This document shows, in pieces, positions 8,581 through 16,437 of a stretch of DNA of 64,000 nucleotides. The notes below the pieces were generated by a model. The model saw nothing but the letters and a program-made list of their open reading frames with translations, was not told where the DNA came from and did no database searches. Made by a program: the position numbers and the translations under genes. The first letter of the stretch is position 1, and the number at the start of each line of letters is the position of its first letter. The DNA is from Variovorax sp. Sphag1AA (GTDB lineage: Bacteria > Pseudomonadota > Gammaproteobacteria > Burkholderiales > Burkholderiaceae_C): NCBI RefSeq assembly GCF_014192575.1, contig NZ_JACHYC010000007.1, forward strand, positions 372,001-436,000, given 5' to 3'.

Positions 8581-9416
8581 AGCCTTCTTCAACAGCAAGC
8601 TCTCGTGCAAGAACGCCGCTGTTCGTCGCTGCGATATCTCTTGCGGCCGGGCTGGCAATCCTGGCCTTGATGGTCTGGAGAGCTGACATCCTCGTCCGAC
8701 TCGGCCTAGTCGGTCATCTCTGGTACGTGCTTCTGCTTCTGGTTGGGCTGGCGGCGGCCGTGTGTCTGTTCGCATTGTTCAGGTCCTACGCTTCATACAC
8801 TGGGAAGGTGCTTAATGGCACCCTGGAACTTGGAGGACCTGCTGTACTTGTGCTGTTAGTCGTGCTCCTCGGGTTCCGGCTGGTGCCCAAGCCGGAGGTG
8901 CGTTTTGATCAAACCATCTTTGTGAGCAGCGAATCAGGACAGCTTGTCTTGCGAAACCGAGGCAAACTGAGGCTCGATTTCGGCGCCGATCGAAGGTATG
9001 AAGAGATCGGGACAAAGGGCGAAGCCCGCTTCATCGGAATTCCTGCTGACCAACGTGGCCGCCAAGTATCCGTGGCGTTGGAGGGCGCAGACGACTATGA
9101 GCTTGTGGAGGATTCCGCTCGCGTCACGCTTGGCGACGAGGCAACTTATCTTCGCGTGAAGCCAAGGATGGTTCCTTTTCAGGGCCAGGTGCTCGACTCC
9201 AAGGGACAGCCGCTGGCTGGCGCGAAGCTGAGTCTTCCGCGCCGCTCGGAGGTCATGACGGACTCAAACGGGCGCTTTTATCTCCCCTTGCCCGCAGATC
9301 TGCCCGAGTCCGATCGTACGGCGACGATCACAGCAGCAGGCCATAGTCCTTGGAGAGGGCAAGTGGTACTCGGCGGTAGCAATCCGCTCTCCGTTCGCCT
9401 TGAGTCGGAGCGGTAG
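8577..9416 (+). CDS. Membrane protein with carboxypeptidase-regulatory-like domain
   Basis: A 279-residue protein. Three hydrophobic segments lie at about residues 14-35, 43-66 and 83-105, then a soluble part ending in a carboxypeptidase-regulatory-like beta domain (FQGQVLDSKGQPLAGAKLSLP, cut here to its idea: G-V-DSKG-PLAGA, followed by TDSNGRF). The same domain type opens the neighbouring TPR proteins. ATGA overlap with the TPR gene indicates a functional pair, perhaps a membrane-bound partner of the secreted TPR protein. A truncated second copy of this gene follows TPR copy 2 (11197). Confidence 0.75.
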   Translation: MKPSSTASSRARTPLFVAAISLAAGLAILALMVWRADILVRLGLVGHLWYVLLLLVGLAAAVCLFALFRSYASYTGKVLNGTLELGGPAVLVLLVVLLGFRLVPKPEVRFDQTIFVSSESGQLVLRNRGKLRLDFGADRRYEEIGTKGEARFIGIPADQRGRQVSVALEGADDYELVEDSARVTLGDEATYLRVKPRMVPFQGQVLDSKGQPLAGAKLSLPRRSEVMTDSNGRFYLPLPADLPESDRTATITAAGHSPWRGQVVLGGSNPLSVRLESER

Positions 9417-9436
9417 AGCAAACTGGGAATGCTGCC

Positions 9437-11200
9437 ATGTGCTTCCGCTCGATCTTGAGAATCATGGCCCTTGGGACATTGCTCGTCTGTTGCACCACCT
9501 CGTCGGCAGCGCCGTCGGCGACGCTCAAGGGTCTGGTGGTTTTGAATCAGGAGGGTGGCGAGCCCGTGCCTGGCGTGTCGATCAGCGCGGACGACGCGAA
9601 CCAGACCACGACGCTGAGCAATGGCAGTTTTGTCCTGGAGTTCGCGAAACGGGTGCCCGGCGACAAGACGCGCATCGTGGTTGCCCGGCCCGGCTGGGTG
9701 GTGGTCAACGCCATTCAACTGGAGCCCAACTTGCCTGGCTCCAACGCGTCGCCGCTGCAGATCATTTTGTGCAAGACGGCCGAGCGGGAACAGTGGGCAT
9801 TGCAGTTCTATCGGCTCAAGGGTCTGCAGGCGACCGACAAGGAGTTCGAACGGCGGTTGGCACTGCAAGACCGCCAGGGGGTCACTCCGGCGGAGCGAGA
9901 ACTCCTGCTGCGCGAGCGTGACCAGGCTCGGTCGCAGGCCGAGGAGTTGGCACGGCGGCTGGCGGCCAAACCACCGGCCGAAGGCGGTGGAAGCTACAAC
10001 GAGGCGCTGCGGCTGTTCCTCGATGGGAAGCTCGACGCGGCGCTGGATGCGCTGCAGGAAGACCGCCTGGACAGCGAAGCCGCAGCGGCGCAGAAGAAGC
10101 TCGACGAGGCGGCGCAAGGATTTCTTCTTCGGGGGGACATCCTCGCCCTGAGGTTCGATTTCGACGGCGCGGGCCGTGCCTACGGCAGGGCTGTCAAGGT
10201 GGCCCCTGGTTCTGCCGACGCTTGGTTTCAATACGCCTACTTTCATCAGCAGCAAAACAAATTTGCGCAGGCGCGCGAAGGCTACGAACGAGCCTTGGGT
10301 CTCTATCGCCAACAAGGCAAATCGGCAGATGTCGCCAGGACTCTCAATAACCTGGGCAACCTGCATACTGACGAGAACCGCCTGGCGGAGGCGCGCAAAG
10401 CCTATGAAGAGTCGCTGTCCATCCGTCGCACCCTGGCCCAGAAGAATCCGGACGTCTATCTCCCTAGCGTCGCCTCGACCCTTAACAACCTAGCCCGCCT
10501 GAATCGCCACGAGAACCGCCTGGCGGAGGCGCGCAAAGCCTATGAAGAGGCGCTATCTACATACCGCACCCTGGCCCGGAAGAGCCCGGAGGCCGACCTC
10601 CCCTACGTCGCCATCACCCTCAACAACCTGGGCGTCCTGAACCGCGAAGAGAACCGCATGGCGGAGGCGCGCAAGGCGTTGGAAGAGGCGCTGTCCATCC
10701 GTCGCACCCTCGCCCAGAAGAATCCGGACGCCTATCTGCCTGACGTCGCCTCGACTCTTAACAACCTGGGCGTCCTGCATAGGGACGAGAACCGCCTGGC
10801 GGAGGCGCGCAAGGCCTATGACGAGGCGCTATCTACATACCGCACCCTGGCCCAGAAGAGCCCGGAAGCCTACCTCCCTTACGTCGCCACAACCCTCAAT
10901 AACCTGGGCAACCTTCTTAGTGACGAGAACCGCCTGGCGGAGGCGCGCAAGGCCTACGAGGAGTCGCTGTCCATCCGTCGCACCCTCGCCCAGAAGAATC
11001 CGGATGTCTATCTCCCTGATTTTGCCTTGACTCTTAACAACCTGGGTCTCCTGAACCGAGACGAGAACCGCATGGCGGAGGCGCGCAAGAACTTCACGGA
11101 GGCGCAAGACATCTACCGTCGCTTCAACGCCACGGCGCCAGCGAAATACGAAACCGCCTTGCGCATGACCGAAACCAATCTTGCGAGCCTTTCCAAATGA
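9437..11200 (+). CDS. Secreted TPR-repeat protein, copy 2 (6 repeats)
   Basis: A 587-residue paralogue of the protein at 6667. The signal peptide differs (MALGTLLVCCTTSSA) but the sequence from SAAPSAT onwards to about residue 290 is almost identical at DNA level. It carries six 46-residue TPR units from about residue 298, exactly one fewer than copy 1, and the TPR parts differ by shuffled unit variants. The stop again overlaps an ATGA that opens a copy of the membrane gene, here truncated by an IS66 remnant. Start uncertain: ATG 9437 or an internal ATG ten codons on. Confidence 0.83.
   Translation: MCFRSILRIMALGTLLVCCTTSSAAPSATLKGLVVLNQEGGEPVPGVSISADDANQTTTLSNGSFVLEFAKRVPGDKTRIVVARPGWVVVNAIQLEPNLPGSNASPLQIILCKTAEREQWALQFYRLKGLQATDKEFERRLALQDRQGVTPAERELLLRERDQARSQAEELARRLAAKPPAEGGGSYNEALRLFLDGKLDAALDALQEDRLDSEAAAAQKKLDEAAQGFLLRGDILALRFDFDGAGRAYGRAVKVAPGSADAWFQYAYFHQQQNKFAQAREGYERALGLYRQQGKSADVARTLNNLGNLHTDENRLAEARKAYEESLSIRRTLAQKNPDVYLPSVASTLNNLARLNRHENRLAEARKAYEEALSTYRTLARKSPEADLPYVAITLNNLGVLNREENRMAEARKALEEALSIRRTLAQKNPDAYLPDVASTLNNLGVLHRDENRLAEARKAYDEALSTYRTLAQKSPEAYLPYVATTLNNLGNLLSDENRLAEARKAYEESLSIRRTLAQKNPDVYLPDFALTLNNLGLLNRDENRMAEARKNFTEAQDIYRRFNATAPAKYETALRMTETNLASLSK
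9530..10318 (+). repeat. Long near-identical direct repeat of 6772-7560
   Basis: This segment matches 6772-7560 at an offset of 2758 bases with only a handful of differences (for example aaccgcc versus gaccgcc, ggcttc versus ggtttc). Sequence on both sides diverges much more, which points to a recent duplication or gene conversion between the two TPR genes. Confidence 0.85.
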
Positions 11201-11271
11201 AGCCCTCTGCAACAACAACCTCTCGTGCAAAACCGCCGTTACTCGGTAAGCGCGCGGTGATCCCGTCTTGA
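11197..11271 (+). pseudogene. Truncated second copy of the membrane protein gene
   Basis: The frame begins MKPSATTTSRAKPPLL, matching MKPSSTASSRARTPLF of the gene at 8577. At 11246 the match stops abruptly where an IS66-type end (GTAAGCG) begins, and the frame runs to a TGA at 11269. So the TPR/membrane gene pair was duplicated and the second membrane gene was then destroyed. Confidence 0.8.
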
Positions 11272-11520
11272 CGACGGTGCTTCGATCAGTGCACTGCTGT
11301 TGGTTGCCAGCGATGCGGCAGCAACTCGGCGATGCGACTGGCTGGATGAGTGGGCAGCCGCTCGAGGATGTCGCTGAGGTACGCGTGCGGCGCGCTCCCA
11401 TTGAGCCTCGCTGACTGGATCAGGCTCATGACGGCCGCAGCGCGCTGACCTGCTCGTAGGGAGCCTGCGAAGAGCCAGTTGGATCTTCCGATTGCCAGTT
11501 CCGGTTCATTCTGCCCATGT
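11246..11520 (-). mobile_element. IS66-family element, one end only
   Basis: GTAAGCGCGCGGTGA at 11246 has the form of an IS66-family terminal inverted repeat, and the end of an IS66 transposase gene lies just inside it on the reverse strand. The other end and the accessory genes tnpA and tnpB are missing, so this is a remnant left by deletion. The eight bases before the end are GTTACTCG; no matching duplication can be found because the far end is gone. Confidence 0.75.
11286..11519 (-). pseudogene. tnpC: IS66 transposase (tnpC), C-terminal fragment
   Basis: Reading the reverse strand from about 11519 gives ELAIGRSNWLFAGSLRAG, then AAAVMSLIQSARLNG, and LPTHPASRIAELLPHRW before the TGA at 11286-11288. 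These are the characteristic last ~75 residues of IS66 transposases. The catalytic part is absent. The fragment has no start codon. Confidence 0.8.
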
Positions 11521-11635
11521 CGGGCAAGAAGTTGAGATCTTCTACCGTTGGCACGCGCTGTATGGCCCAGGTTTCGGACGGGCGAGCGGAAGAATGGTGC
11601 CTCGCGAAAAACAAAGAGCGGCCACAGGGGCCGCT
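11512..11635 (+). pseudogene. Fragment resembling an IS-associated small gene
   Basis: The forward frame HVGQEVEIFYRWHALYGPGF ends at a TAA at about 11641. The FYRWHxLYG phrase resembles small proteins that accompany transposons (DUF5372-like), but this piece is short, has no start and overlaps a terminator hairpin. Low-confidence relic. Confidence 0.25.
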
Positions 11636-11637
11636 CT
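11601..11637 (-). terminator. Intrinsic terminator of the gene at 11676
   Basis: AGAGCGGCC-loop-GGCCGCTCT (11615-11637) is followed, on the reverse strand, by TTTGTTTTT. It lies 39 bases past the stop of the reverse-strand gene. Confidence 0.75.
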
Positions 11638-11675
11638 ATAACTGCCGCGGGCAGTTGAATGAGACTAGGAAAAAC

Positions 11676-12470
11676 CTATTCCACCGACGACATGAACACC
11701 GGAGGGCTGCCCTCTGCTATCAGGAATCTCGCCGGGTCCCACGTGCCTCTGATATCCGCCGCCGGACCGCGCGGGGTGAACGGAGTCGCCACCATGCAGC
11801 CCTGAACATGGTTCAGAGTCGGATAGGCCGGGATGTCAGTTGTCGCCATGTGACGAATGTTGCCAGTGCCGATGATGTCAAAGGCTGCCTCTCGAAAACG
11901 TGGGGTCATGGTCGAAGCTCGCGAGACATCTGACTTCAACGCCTGAGTCCGTGGTGCCAGCTCGAAAGACCGACTCAGGAGCAAGGTCTCGCCGTTTGAA
12001 AACTCTGCCATCAGCACCAGCGCGCCTGCTGCAGCCCATAGGTCCAGAGCTTCCCAAACGCATGGGTCTGCGGGGTTGGCCAACCAGTACAGCATGTTGG
12101 GGCCGCGCTGAAGGCGGAAGGTCAAGATGTTGGTGTCAATCGTGCCCGACTGCCCGAACCCAACGTACGCTGGCAGATTGGGATTGAGGTCAAACAGTTC
12201 ATGGTTGAACGTGCCGTGGAGCACCGGGAGGTTGCGTAGGCGCGCTGGGAGCTTGGAGTGTGCCGCCTCTCGGGGAAACTTGATGAACTGTCCGGAAGGA
12301 AGAATGGCTTGTTCTGCTTGAGCAGTCGGCGTCGAATCGGAAATGGCTTGAGGTGAGATGAAAGATGCGTTCACGGTGATAGGGGTCTGGGTTGCCCACG
12401 CGTTCGAGAATCGTAGCGTGTACGGGTCGTATAGCGATTTCTCCAGATTCTCTATACACAAGGATGGCAT
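11676..12470 (-). CDS. Uncharacterised protein, paralogue of the gene at 3193
   Basis: A 264-residue protein sharing a core with the protein at 3193-3939: VLHGTFNHELFDLNPNLP, then FRLQRGPNMLYWLANPADP followed by WEALDLW, and IPAYPTLNHVQGCMV near the C-terminus. The tryptophan/NPADP block is the best-conserved part and would be the place to look for function. No signal peptide or membrane segment. The start is uncertain: ATG 12470 is the first in frame and has no evident ribosome binding site. A terminator follows at 11601-11637. No family recognised. Confidence 0.7.
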   Translation of the reverse strand: MPSLCIENLEKSLYDPYTLRFSNAWATQTPITVNASFISPQAISDSTPTAQAEQAILPSGQFIKFPREAAHSKLPARLRNLPVLHGTFNHELFDLNPNLPAYVGFGQSGTIDTNILTFRLQRGPNMLYWLANPADPCVWEALDLWAAAGALVLMAEFSNGETLLLSRSFELAPRTQALKSDVSRASTMTPRFREAAFDIIGTGNIRHMATTDIPAYPTLNHVQGCMVATPFTPRGPAADIRGTWDPARFLIAEGSPPVFMSSVE

Positions 12471-13021
12471 CTAAAACGTCCTGCTCGCACGCAAGCGACA
12501 GAGCCGATCTCAAGATCGGACGTGGAACAGTCAAATCCCTGAAAAACGACAAAACGGAACCGAAAAAGAGAACTCAAAGGACCTGAAGGCAACTCTTCGC
12601 GCAAGGTTGCATCTAATCGTCACGGACTTAGAAAGCCCCGGGGCCATCTATAAGGGATACGCCTAAGCGGGGCCGCCAGCGTTTTAGTGCGGGGCGAAGT
12701 GTGTGTTACGTTATAGGTTCAGCTCACTAATCGCCTGCCAGGAGCCCCCACTGCTTCACGTGCAGCAGTGGGCTCGTCTGCGGCGCAGTCGCTCCCATGC
12801 TTTCCCGCTGACTGCTCGGCCGTCTCTGCGGCATGCTGCCTACATGGTCAAGAGCGGAGCAGAGTCAATTGCCAGTGGCAGAGCGATCGCCATGCGCGGC
12901 GTTCACACGCAAGACGCGCCACATGTCAACGCGATGCTGGCCAGTCTTTTGCACGTTCGCTACACGGGAAGCAGAGGACATCTCTGCACCAGAAGGAAAC
13001 TATGAAGGGAATACAGACAAA
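12471..13021. other. Intergenic region with a long stem-loop
   Basis: No convincing gene. A stem-loop with arms GAGCCC(cc)ACTGCT and AGCAGTGGGCTC lies at about 12743-12775; no U-tract follows, so it is not a plain intrinsic terminator. The forward frame of the HTH gene is open through 12833-13021 but its codon use there looks unlike a protein. Confidence 0.4.
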
Positions 13022-13495
13022 GTGGACGAGCGCAATGGAAGTCCAAAGAAGCGACCAGACGACTCACATGGCGCCAAACTCCTACTCGCTGCCTTGGCTT
13101 CGAAAGCGCAGACACGAGGACACAGTCCCAACGAATTGGCGGCGGCGATTGGAATTCATCCAGCGCATTGGTATCGACTGCGCGCGCATCCGGCAGCGCT
13201 CGCGAGGTGCGACCGTGAGACACTTCAAAGCATTGCGAACTACTTGGAGTGGCCACTTGGTCGCGTGCTTCTAGCATCGGCGGCCATCGACATCGAAGAC
13301 TTCGAGATTGTTCTTGGCGGGACAGAGGTGATTCACGCAGCCATCGCGCAGATTGAAGAAGGTGCGTATGGTTCTGGCTTGGTCAATCCACTTAGCTCAG
13401 CATCGCGGGACCATCAGCTCTTGATTGCGGAGCTCTACTTTGAGCTGCAAGCAAGGACGGCCAATGTGTCTAAAACCTCGGGTTGGCGGGACTAG
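13022..13495 (+). CDS. HTH (Xre-like) DNA-binding protein
   Basis: The frame is open from 12833, but protein-like sequence begins near the GTG at 13022, which has GAAGGGAA about 10 bases upstream. From there 157 residues. SPNELAAAIGIHPAHWYRLR looks like a helix-turn-helix of the Xre/Cro type, followed by TLQSIANYLEWPLGRVLLAS, the usual third-to-fifth helix of that fold. The C-terminal part is acidic and helical and may dimerise. It is a likely island regulator; it stands directly before the transposition operon. An intrinsic terminator follows at 13512. Confidence 0.65.
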   Translation: MDERNGSPKKRPDDSHGAKLLLAALASKAQTRGHSPNELAAAIGIHPAHWYRLRAHPAALARCDRETLQSIANYLEWPLGRVLLASAAIDIEDFEIVLGGTEVIHAAIAQIEEGAYGSGLVNPLSSASRDHQLLIAELYFELQARTANVSKTSGWRD

Positions 13496-13511
13496 ATTAT
13501 TTTGGTTTATA

Positions 13512-13540
13512 GGGTCGACCATTCCGGTCGACCCTTTCTT
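13512..13540 (+). terminator. Intrinsic terminator of the HTH gene
   Basis: GGGTCGACC-attcc-GGTCGACCC followed by TTTCTT, 17 bases past the stop codon. Confidence 0.85.
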
Positions 13541-13678
13541 AAAGTGATGGTCCTGTAAGCACCCGAACTTGTCAGTCTATAACGTTCGGAGTCCACAATT
13601 TCATCGTTGCAGATCTTCACTGGTGGCCCCCGAGGCCGTGCGAAAGTGCACGCCACGGAGTGAACCAGGAGTTGCAAC

Positions 13679-14329
13679 GTGAACTTTGTCTTTGTAATGG
13701 TGAGACGTATCGACAGAACATGGCCTGATCGGCAGGGTTTGCGACAGACCGCAGGGGCGCCGGATGTTCCCCTCTATGCCGCTTCACGGCTTGGCGACGA
13801 AGCGAACCTGCTTGTCAGTTGTCATCGCTGGCGGCGAATACTCCCTATCGAGATGCGCAAGTCGGCTCATGTTCGTGCGCTGGGGGCCGATTGGCCACGG
13901 TCCCGAACGCTGAGAACGGCTCCTGACAACCCGCTCAGTGGAGCATTGGCTGAGGTTTCGCCCAACGCGCTTATAACTCGATGGCTACCGGCGAGAGAAG
14001 ACACGCTTTGCCTGCCATACGCGCTCGAACTGCGCTCATTCGGATCTCCTTCGGAGCGAATCGTTTGGCAACAGCACTCAGTTGAGATGCGGCCCATCGA
14101 GAAGCGAGTTCGCTGGCAGACTGCCGCGCTGGCCGACCCAAGTCTTGTCGCGGAGAAGAACGCGCTTCTTGCCGGTGCGTGGCCACACGCGCGTCAACCG
14201 CCGTCGCGGCGGTCTCCACCGCCTTCGGGTGCGTGGGGCCGCCGAGTGATTCCGGGAGCGTCGACACCTGGCTCTTGCCCGCCAATGTCAGGAGCCATGG
14301 CTTGCGACTATCGGGGTAACGACCGATGA
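13679..14329 (+). CDS. Unknown first gene of the Tn7-like operon
   Basis: A 216-residue protein that I cannot assign to a family. The GTG start at 13679 follows AGGAG by seven bases, and the TGA stop overlaps the ATG of the TniQ gene (ATGA), so it is a genuine and translationally coupled member of the transposition operon. The C-terminal quarter (from about residue 165) is rich in proline, arginine and serine and may be disordered. Position suggests a role in transposition or its control, for example a target-site or regulatory subunit, but the sequence does not show this. A TGTCAGTCT motif lies about 110 bases upstream. Confidence 0.6.
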   Translation: MNFVFVMVRRIDRTWPDRQGLRQTAGAPDVPLYAASRLGDEANLLVSCHRWRRILPIEMRKSAHVRALGADWPRSRTLRTAPDNPLSGALAEVSPNALITRWLPAREDTLCLPYALELRSFGSPSERIVWQQHSVEMRPIEKRVRWQTAALADPSLVAEKNALLAGAWPHARQPPSRRSPPPSGAWGRRVIPGASTPGSCPPMSGAMACDYRGNDR

Positions 14330-15705
14330 GCTCGCAGACAACGCAAGACCTCGTCAGCGGATTGGAGAGCAAACCGACGGCAAACGGGCTGTCGCTGGGT
14401 GTCTATCCGGATGAACTGGCGATTTCAGTAGAGGGTCGACACATGCAACTCGAGCGCTGCCAATCCCGCCGCGACCAGTTGACGAAGATGCGGGAACAGC
14501 TGGTCGAATATGGGCAACGCGCCACAAGCGTGCCGAGGCTATACCTAGTGGCAAAACTTGCGGGATGTGATGTTCTCCACTTCGCACAGTATCACTCAAT
14601 GCTGGGGGCTCATCGTGTTGCCGTTAGCGCTGGCCAACTGTACCCCTTTGGATCCCCGAGCGCAGCGAACTCGGCAAGAAAGCACGGGATGCTGCCACAT
14701 CGCACGGGCTGCTTCTTCTGTCCCTGCTGCGTGGCTGAGCAATTGCGGGACGTGGGTGCCTCCTGGTACATGCGCAAGCATCACATTGAAGGGGTGGACT
14801 GGTGTCCGAGTCACAAGGTGCGATTGGTCCAGAACCACGCGAAGGACCCGTTCGCAACCAGGCCTGAGGACTGGGTGGCACGTCAAGCTACTTCGCTCGA
14901 ACATCTTGTTGAACCGGTAGTGGTGGACGAGTTCCAAGCCCGATACGCAGAGATCTTCATGCAGCTCTTGGTGCGGCCGAGCCCAATGGAGGCTAGGGTC
15001 TTGAACAAGCTGATCGGCGATCGCTTCGGGTATGCCAGGGCGACTGGGATGACGTCCCACAAGCTACTGAGTGATCTAGTGCTTTCGATGTGCGATAGTG
15101 CTTGGGCAACCGAGCACTTCGATACGTTCGATTGCAAGCGCGAGGGACTTCCATTTGGTCCGTTGGACAACGTCGTCGCATGCAGGTCTACATATGTGAC
15201 CGGGACCGCGTATGCCCTCATTCTGACTAGCCTATTCGCAAATCGCAAAGACGTAGATGCGGCTTTCGAGGTCGCCACCCTGAGTGGAAAGATCGACAGT
15301 GCAGTCATCCGCGGTGAGAGGACATCTGATCGCTGTGAGTCTACTGATTCCGAACTATGGTTGGCATACATTGGCGCAGGAGGGAACCATAGTGAGGTTT
15401 CACGACAAATGAAGTGCAGTGTTGCTAGTGCCAGGTATCGTCTGGTGCGACAGGGGCTTCCCGCTCTGAACGGCATCGCGAGATCTCCAGCTCGTTGGCG
15501 TGCCCTTTCTAGATTTTGGGTCGGAGAGCACTTGGCCTCGGCATGTCTTGCGGAGGCGGTCGATCAGGCTTGCCTCGAGCGAATCCTGCGGGTCTGTTGC
15601 ACCCGGGTCGAAAGGGCTGTTCGTCTCATTCTCTTTGGCCGCCGATCAACTAGGAAGGCGAAAGGAACAACCCGGGGCCAGAAAGCGGCAGTTCAGAACA
15701 GGTGA
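14326..15705 (+). CDS. tniQ: TniQ/TnsD-family transposition target protein
   Basis: A 459-residue protein of the TniQ family, which in Tn7-like elements binds the target site and recruits the TnsC ATPase. The zinc-binding signature is plain: CFFCPCC near residue 128, followed about 30 residues later by DWCPSHKVRL. The C-terminal region contains a helix-turn-helix-like stretch (NHSEVSRQMKCSVASARYRL), as expected of TnsD-type DNA binders, and a basic tail. The gene overlaps its upstream neighbour by four bases and is followed by TnsA, TnsB and TnsC homologues on the same strand. This is a longer, TnsD-like form rather than the short TniQ of CRISPR-linked elements. Confidence 0.85.
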   Translation: MSSQTTQDLVSGLESKPTANGLSLGVYPDELAISVEGRHMQLERCQSRRDQLTKMREQLVEYGQRATSVPRLYLVAKLAGCDVLHFAQYHSMLGAHRVAVSAGQLYPFGSPSAANSARKHGMLPHRTGCFFCPCCVAEQLRDVGASWYMRKHHIEGVDWCPSHKVRLVQNHAKDPFATRPEDWVARQATSLEHLVEPVVVDEFQARYAEIFMQLLVRPSPMEARVLNKLIGDRFGYARATGMTSHKLLSDLVLSMCDSAWATEHFDTFDCKREGLPFGPLDNVVACRSTYVTGTAYALILTSLFANRKDVDAAFEVATLSGKIDSAVIRGERTSDRCESTDSELWLAYIGAGGNHSEVSRQMKCSVASARYRLVRQGLPALNGIARSPARWRALSRFWVGEHLASACLAEAVDQACLERILRVCCTRVERAVRLILFGRRSTRKAKGTTRGQKAAVQNR

Positions 15706-15965
15706 GCGGGCCTTCGGCAAAGTTGGCTGACTCTGGCGAATGCGGAGACCAGTTCCGTTGCGCCTTGAGCCAAGTAATGCCTTGCCTGAACGACGACTGG
15801 AGGACCTCGTCGCGAGATCGGATTGCCCGCATGAACGAGCCTGTAAACGAATGCTTGCGATGCACTACCCACTCGCATGTGCCGCATCAAGTTCAATGAA
15901 ATCACGGGGCGATGTGCGGTGCTCTGGCGATACGCTGCCTCGACACTGGAAATGAAGGAGTAGTC
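15706..15965. other. Gap between tniQ and the truncated tnsA copy
   Basis: No gene is visible on either strand that I would defend; a 119-codon reverse frame across it looks like a shadow. AAGGAG at 15954-15959 serves the ATG at 15966. Confidence 0.4.
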
Positions 15966-16307
15966 ATGACGCACCGAGCCAACAGTGATAAGGGGCGAGG
16001 TATGAAGGCCTCTGTGAGCGAGAACAGAAGTATTCGAATGATGCATAAGCAAGGGCTCACCAGTTTCGGGCGGGACTATCTGCCCTGGATCGTTTCACCG
16101 CGCGAGGAAGCACCGTCCGGGACGAGCTGGTCCAACGCACGTTCCGAAGCTCTGGGCAGGGGCGTCCGTAGGCTGTCCAAGCAGGAACGGAGGCTTGCAC
16201 TTCTTGCTGACCCGCATTGCGGCCCCCAATGCTGGCTGTTCGACCCGCAGGAGCAGCGGGAGCTATCTCGACACGCGACGATTGCTGCGCGGGGTCGCGA
16301 GGACTAG
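15966..16307 (+). pseudogene. Truncated copy of the TnsA-like gene
   Basis: Starts at ATG 15966 behind AAGGAG. The 113 residues align with the N-terminus of the full gene at 16438: SVSENRSIRMMHKQGLTSFG versus SVSEERHIRIMRRQDPPKFG, and LFDPQEQREL versus LFELQEQRML. The sequence then ends at a stop, so the part that would carry the catalytic Asp and Gln-x-Lys of TnsA endonucleases is missing. It cannot be a nuclease; it may be a relic of a duplication or a regulatory fragment. Confidence 0.75.
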
Positions 16308-16437
16308 CGGAAGAACGCGGACGCACTTGTAGTCGCGGTGCACGATGCAGTCGCACGCGGCGCGCTAGCTCGCGCGCGTTCTCGAAGTGGTCGGCGATGC
16401 CTAGTTCATGCCGTGTCTTGATGATGGAGGAACGTTG
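16308..16437 (-). pseudogene. Reverse-strand protein relic between tnsA copies
   Basis: The reverse strand reads IIKTRHELGIADHFENAREL followed by ARRVRLHRA, which looks like a real protein segment, but the frame has no credible start and continues into shadow sequence. It may be what remains of a gene inserted between the two tnsA copies. Confidence 0.25.

Noticed and set aside
12833..13021. Longer N-terminus for the HTH protein
   Set aside because: The extra 63 residues are rich in Cys, Arg and Trp without structure, and a better start with GAAGGGAA is at 13022.
15693..16052. 119-codon reverse frame between tniQ and the tnsA copy
   Set aside because: It overlaps the start of the truncated tnsA gene, has no ribosome binding site and resembles no family.
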